Shown one piece after another: positions 61,487 to 64,000 of a stretch of 64,000 bases of DNA (position 1 is the stretch's first letter; every line of letters begins with the position of its first letter). The position numbers and the translations under genes are program-made. Below the pieces are notes generated by a model. It was not told where the DNA came from. It saw nothing but the letters and a program-made list of their open reading frames with translations, and searched no databases. Source of the DNA: Calothrix sp. PCC 7716 (GTDB taxonomy: Bacteria > Cyanobacteriota > Cyanobacteriia > Cyanobacteriales > Nostocaceae); NCBI RefSeq assembly GCF_019977735.1, contig NZ_AP025018.1, positions 1,426,001 through 1,490,000 of the forward strand, read 5' to 3'.

Positions 61487-62040
61487 TGATACTTCCTCTT
61501 AAATTTACGACTATCAGCTAATTACTTTGAGTGCGAGGTTTGACTTCCTATAAAAATTCCAAAGATATGTTTATTCAAATCTCCAAAACAAAATCATATC
61601 TTTTGCTTACATTGTTTCATCGTTATAAAGCAATGCTAAAAGGTAGCTTTTTTCACGTTCGCACAGCGTCTATTGCGAAGAATTGCTTAATTCTACACAA
61701 TAAAGTAAAAAACATAATCTTAGATATAGAAAAGGTTCTAGACCTTAATTCAATATCCAATTATTATTTTTGTTGTCCTAGACCAAAAGAGTCGCACCAA
61801 ATTAACTTTCACAAATACAGGAATGCATAAGTGAAAAACACAGATTAATAATTTTGTTTTATACCTTATTACTGTAACTATTCATTTTTCTCTGTCAGAA
61901 ATGCTCAAAACCCTGATTTTTGCGTTGAGAAATAGAGAGGAGTGTGAAAAGTTACCTTTTACTCAGTAATTATATTATATTATCAAATTTTCAACTGAAT
62001 GCAATCGCATTTAGTTTTATTTTTTACGCATTCCCCTTCC
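61487..62040. other. 554-bp spacer, no convincing gene
   Basis: The stretch is AT-rich. A plus-strand open frame of 99 codons (61531-61830) lacks a ribosome binding site and composition like a real gene. The region probably contains the promoter of the cluster at 55-61.5 kb. Near 61960-62040 lies a TATATTATATTATC-rich part without repeats of known families. Confidence 0.5.
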
Positions 62041-62494
62041 CTACCCCTCAGCACATTTTACCAAAGACACGCTAGTATAAGTGTAATTACAGGCTGTAAA
62101 CAGACTTTTATACCCAAACCCTGTGTTACCAATGCCTCTAAACGAAATCACCACTAAGATCGCTAGTTTTGTTAGTCCTATTCTCAAGGACAAAATCCAA
62201 ATCCAAGATTCAAGTTCAGGCGCCGCAAATCCAATAAAATTGTCTATGTTAGTACAATTTACATATATTTGGTTCATATCGTAACGTAATCAGTAACTGT
62301 TCATCAATTTGGTTAATCAATCCTTGACCCGTTCTTCCGTAACTAACTTGTTTATTAGGCTTAAGACCAGGTTTTTGACGAACAGGAGTTTTTCTTACAA
62401 ATATACAACCAGGAAAATTTTTATCTAAAAAAGGAATTAATCCTCTAACCTCAGCTTCCCCACCACCTGCAAAAACCCAAACTACCACGGCCAA
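62041..62494 (-). pseudogene. partner gene of the AAA ATPase (Toprim/DUF4276-like), broken
   Basis: The ATG at 62494 overlaps the ATPase stop by 13 bases and starts MAVVVWVFAGGGEAEVRGLI, then GCIFVRKTPVRQKPGLKPN, the kind of start seen in small proteins encoded with OLD-like ATPases. This frame stops at 62249. A second frame just behind it carries IDNFIGFAAPELESWIW, which resembles the next conserved block (A-x-P-E-x-E-x-W) of such partners, ending without the rest. So the gene seems frameshifted and shortened. The exact family is uncertain. Confidence 0.5.
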
Positions 62495-63777
62495 CCTCCA
62501 ATACTTGGGTCTCCAACACGGTATAGATCACCTAATTGCCAACCTTGTTCAAGTTTTTCATGCAGCATATGCCTAGAGAGTGGTTTAACAGAAAAATGCG
62601 TTTTGTCCTCAGAATAAAAACAAAGAACATTTTCCAAACAATCGGTAAAATAATCTAAAAGGTCAGGACTATGTGTTGCAATAATTACTTGAGTTTTCAC
62701 CGCAGCTTTTTTAATCCACTCAGCTAAAATAGGCATCCAAGAAACATGCAAACCTAATTCAGGTTCATCAATTACTAACAAAGATGGCAAAACTGGAGAA
62801 TTCAATATAGTCGCCCAGCATAACATTCTAACAGTTCCATCTGACATTTCATTTAGGTAAAAAGGTTCGTTAATACCCTGGAAATACCATTCCACAGTCA
62901 AAGACAAGCGACCAGAACGTATCGGTATCAGGCGCCGTGTTTTCGGCAATATAGACTTCATTGCTTTATTAATAACTTCCTCAAAATCAATATCTTGCTG
63001 TATCAAGTTTTCTAAAACTAGTGGCAAATTATCGCCAGATGGAGATAAATATTTATCACTTCCTCCAAGTTTCGGTTCTGCGGTTCTAATTTCATTTAAA
63101 TCCATATTGTTGGCATTATAAAACTGCCACCCAGATATAAATTCTACTAAATCTCTTCTAATTCTATACACAGGTGTATTTTCAGGAGGATACGGGCTAT
63201 ATTCAAGTAGCCTAGGAATTGAGGCTAAACCCAAAGAATTAGAGTGTATATTTTCTAAAGGTTCAAAATGACTTCCTGAATTTTGCCCGTTATTATCGAC
63301 TGATACAATGCCTTTGCCTATTTCCTTATCATGAAATTTATAATAGTATAAAGGTTTTGATGATTCATGTAAGTACTCTCCAGCATACAAAAATTCTTTG
63401 GAAATAGTAACTCTTGGTTGATTTCTAACAACATAAATATTTAAATCCAGTATTCCATTGTCTTTTTCTGAGGTGCCTGTTTGTGAAAGCGAAAAACAAT
63501 ATGCAAATCTAACTACTGCTGGACTTGCCACATTGCCGTCTAAAATTCTGTCTCCGCCAATTTGAGTAATTGAGTTTTCAAAGCTACTAACACCTCGACT
63601 TTCGTCAGGAATAGTCACGAGACTATCTTTTAAAAATTTCAAACAGTTAATAAAATTACTTTTGCCTGAACCGTTTGAACCGATAAATATATTTAGTTTT
63701 GTTAGATTTATTTGTTTATCTAAGAAAAGGTTTTTATAGTTGTCTATCGCTAGAAATTTAAGCAGGGGTTGAGTCAT
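62482..63777 (-). CDS. AAA family ATPase, OLD/RecF-like (AAA_21 type)
   Basis: A 431-residue ATPase with Walker A GSNGSGKS at 33-40, the signature-like MSDGT at 311-315, and Walker B/D-loop LLVIDEPELGLH at 333-344, then VIIATHSPDLLD near 370. All are intact. Such solitary AAA_21 proteins are usually paired with a small nuclease or Toprim partner in phage defence (OLD/Gabija/DUF4276-type loci). Here the partner gene downstream is broken, so the unit may be inactive. The headless ATPase at 5436-6254 belongs to a related pair type. Confidence 0.88.
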   Translation of the reverse strand: MTQPLLKFLAIDNYKNLFLDKQINLTKLNIFIGSNGSGKSNFINCLKFLKDSLVTIPDESRGVSSFENSITQIGGDRILDGNVASPAVVRFAYCFSLSQTGTSEKDNGILDLNIYVVRNQPRVTISKEFLYAGEYLHESSKPLYYYKFHDKEIGKGIVSVDNNGQNSGSHFEPLENIHSNSLGLASIPRLLEYSPYPPENTPVYRIRRDLVEFISGWQFYNANNMDLNEIRTAEPKLGGSDKYLSPSGDNLPLVLENLIQQDIDFEEVINKAMKSILPKTRRLIPIRSGRLSLTVEWYFQGINEPFYLNEMSDGTVRMLCWATILNSPVLPSLLVIDEPELGLHVSWMPILAEWIKKAAVKTQVIIATHSPDLLDYFTDCLENVLCFYSEDKTHFSVKPLSRHMLHEKLEQGWQLGDLYRVGDPSIGGWPW

Positions 63778-63838
63778 ATTTTTCGGCGCCTTAAATTTTT
63801 GCAGTAATATACGGACAGGCGGGACGCCTATCCTACGG

Positions 63839-64000
63839 TTATTTTAAAATATCTTCAAACCACTGAAGAAATCTGGCGCCCAAAGGAAGAAGTGAAAATT
63901 CTGTCTCAGCTTGTTTTCTACATTCATAACGGTCGATACTATCTAAACGTTTAACAGCGTCTATTAAACCTGTTACACTATCGGGTTCTACTAAAAACCC
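63839..64000 (-). CDS. C-terminal end of a GT4 glycosyltransferase (partial)
   Basis: The minus-strand frame is open from the window edge to a TAA at 63841-63839, giving 53 residues. GFLVEPDSVTGLIDAVKRLD is the typical end of the nucleotide-binding domain of a GT4 enzyme, followed by FLQWFEDILK. The rest of the gene lies beyond the window. It is 61 bp from the ATPase gene start, on the same strand. Confidence 0.7.
   Translation of the reverse strand, partial: GFLVEPDSVTGLIDAVKRLDSIDRYECRKQAETEFSLLPLGARFLQWFEDILK

Noticed and set aside
61531-61830. 99-codon plus-strand frame in the spacer
   Set aside because: No ribosome binding site, no domain, uneven composition, opposite strand to the cluster.
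62131-62283. 50-codon plus-strand frame starting MPLNEITTKIASF
   Set aside because: It overlaps the better-supported minus-strand partner pseudogene (FIGFAAPELESW) and has no other support.
1-64000. tRNA, rRNA, transposase and prophage genes
   Set aside because: I looked in the spacers for cloverleaf ends, T-loop motifs and DDE or integrase patterns and saw none that I could support; small RNAs without clear signatures would escape this reading.

Overview
The window is chromosomal DNA from a filamentous, probably heterocyst-forming cyanobacterium (order Nostocales; I do not assign a genus). Evidence: a cyanobacterial ferredoxin-type nitrate assimilation operon with an NtcA-type promoter, the ffh-rpsP-KH-phoH neighbourhood, DUF1995, PATAN/DUF4388, Uma2, CHAT and FHA genes, heptameric short tandem repeats (STRRs), and AT-rich DNA (GC content near 40% by eye). 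The palindrome GGCGCC is strikingly frequent: I counted about 90 copies by eye. The classical cyanobacterial HIP1 octamer GCGATCGC was seen only once.

Layout. 0-4.5 kb: end of an unknown gene, a CHAT protease-like protein fused to FHA, a small unknown protein, and an FHA-PrsW membrane protease. 4.7-7.9 kb: a graveyard of defence genes, with a DJ-1/PfpI remnant fused to a truncated DUF4276 gene, a headless AAA ATPase, BREX remnants (BrxC start, BrxL-like end) and an apparently intact VapBC-like pair. 8-22 kb: nitrate assimilation, nirA-nrtABCD then nrtP-narB-psiE-like-narM, all on the minus strand, with a divergent HEAT-repeat gene. Both an ABC (NrtABCD) and an MFS (NrtP) transporter are present. 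Repeats fill most spacers and have entered the narB and nirA coding regions in frame. 22-26 kb: cysteine desulfurase, a possible deaminase-toxin/Imm5 pair, a truncated Uma2 gene and DUF1995.

26.6-31.4 kb: a plus-strand signalling set, PATAN, Ras-like GTPase, roadblock/LC7, protoglobin, second GTPase, second LC7 and a V4R-like protein, beside a ChuX-like haem gene. It looks like a haem-linked GTPase/roadblock switch. 31.5-34.7 kb: two tandem Ser/Thr kinases. 34.7-38.5 kb: phoH, rpsU, KH protein, rpsP, ffh. 38.6-47.5 kb: a polysaccharide cluster (GT-C, FAD enzyme, four GT2, one GT4) whose flippase has collapsed into a deletion pseudogene. 47.8-54.7 kb: Xaa-Pro peptidase, Rieske-oxygenase pseudogene, DUF4332, TetR, and an M16 peptidase pair.

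55.0-61.5 kb is the best candidate for an undescribed system. It holds an AAA+ ATPase with five small helical proteins, three of them with a clear N-terminal membrane helix or hydrophobic segment. They share a short D-[DNE]-L-P-x-x-[IV]-R-like C-terminal motif, which also appears in the ATPase tail. Upstream lie a small protein, a HEAT-type protein and a short protein; the last two share a coiled-coil segment like cyanobacterial effector-associated domains. The stretch has no GGCGCC over about 8 kb, where about 11 copies would be expected from the rest of the window, so it was probably acquired. The right edge has an OLD-like AAA ATPase with a broken partner and the end of a GT4 gene.
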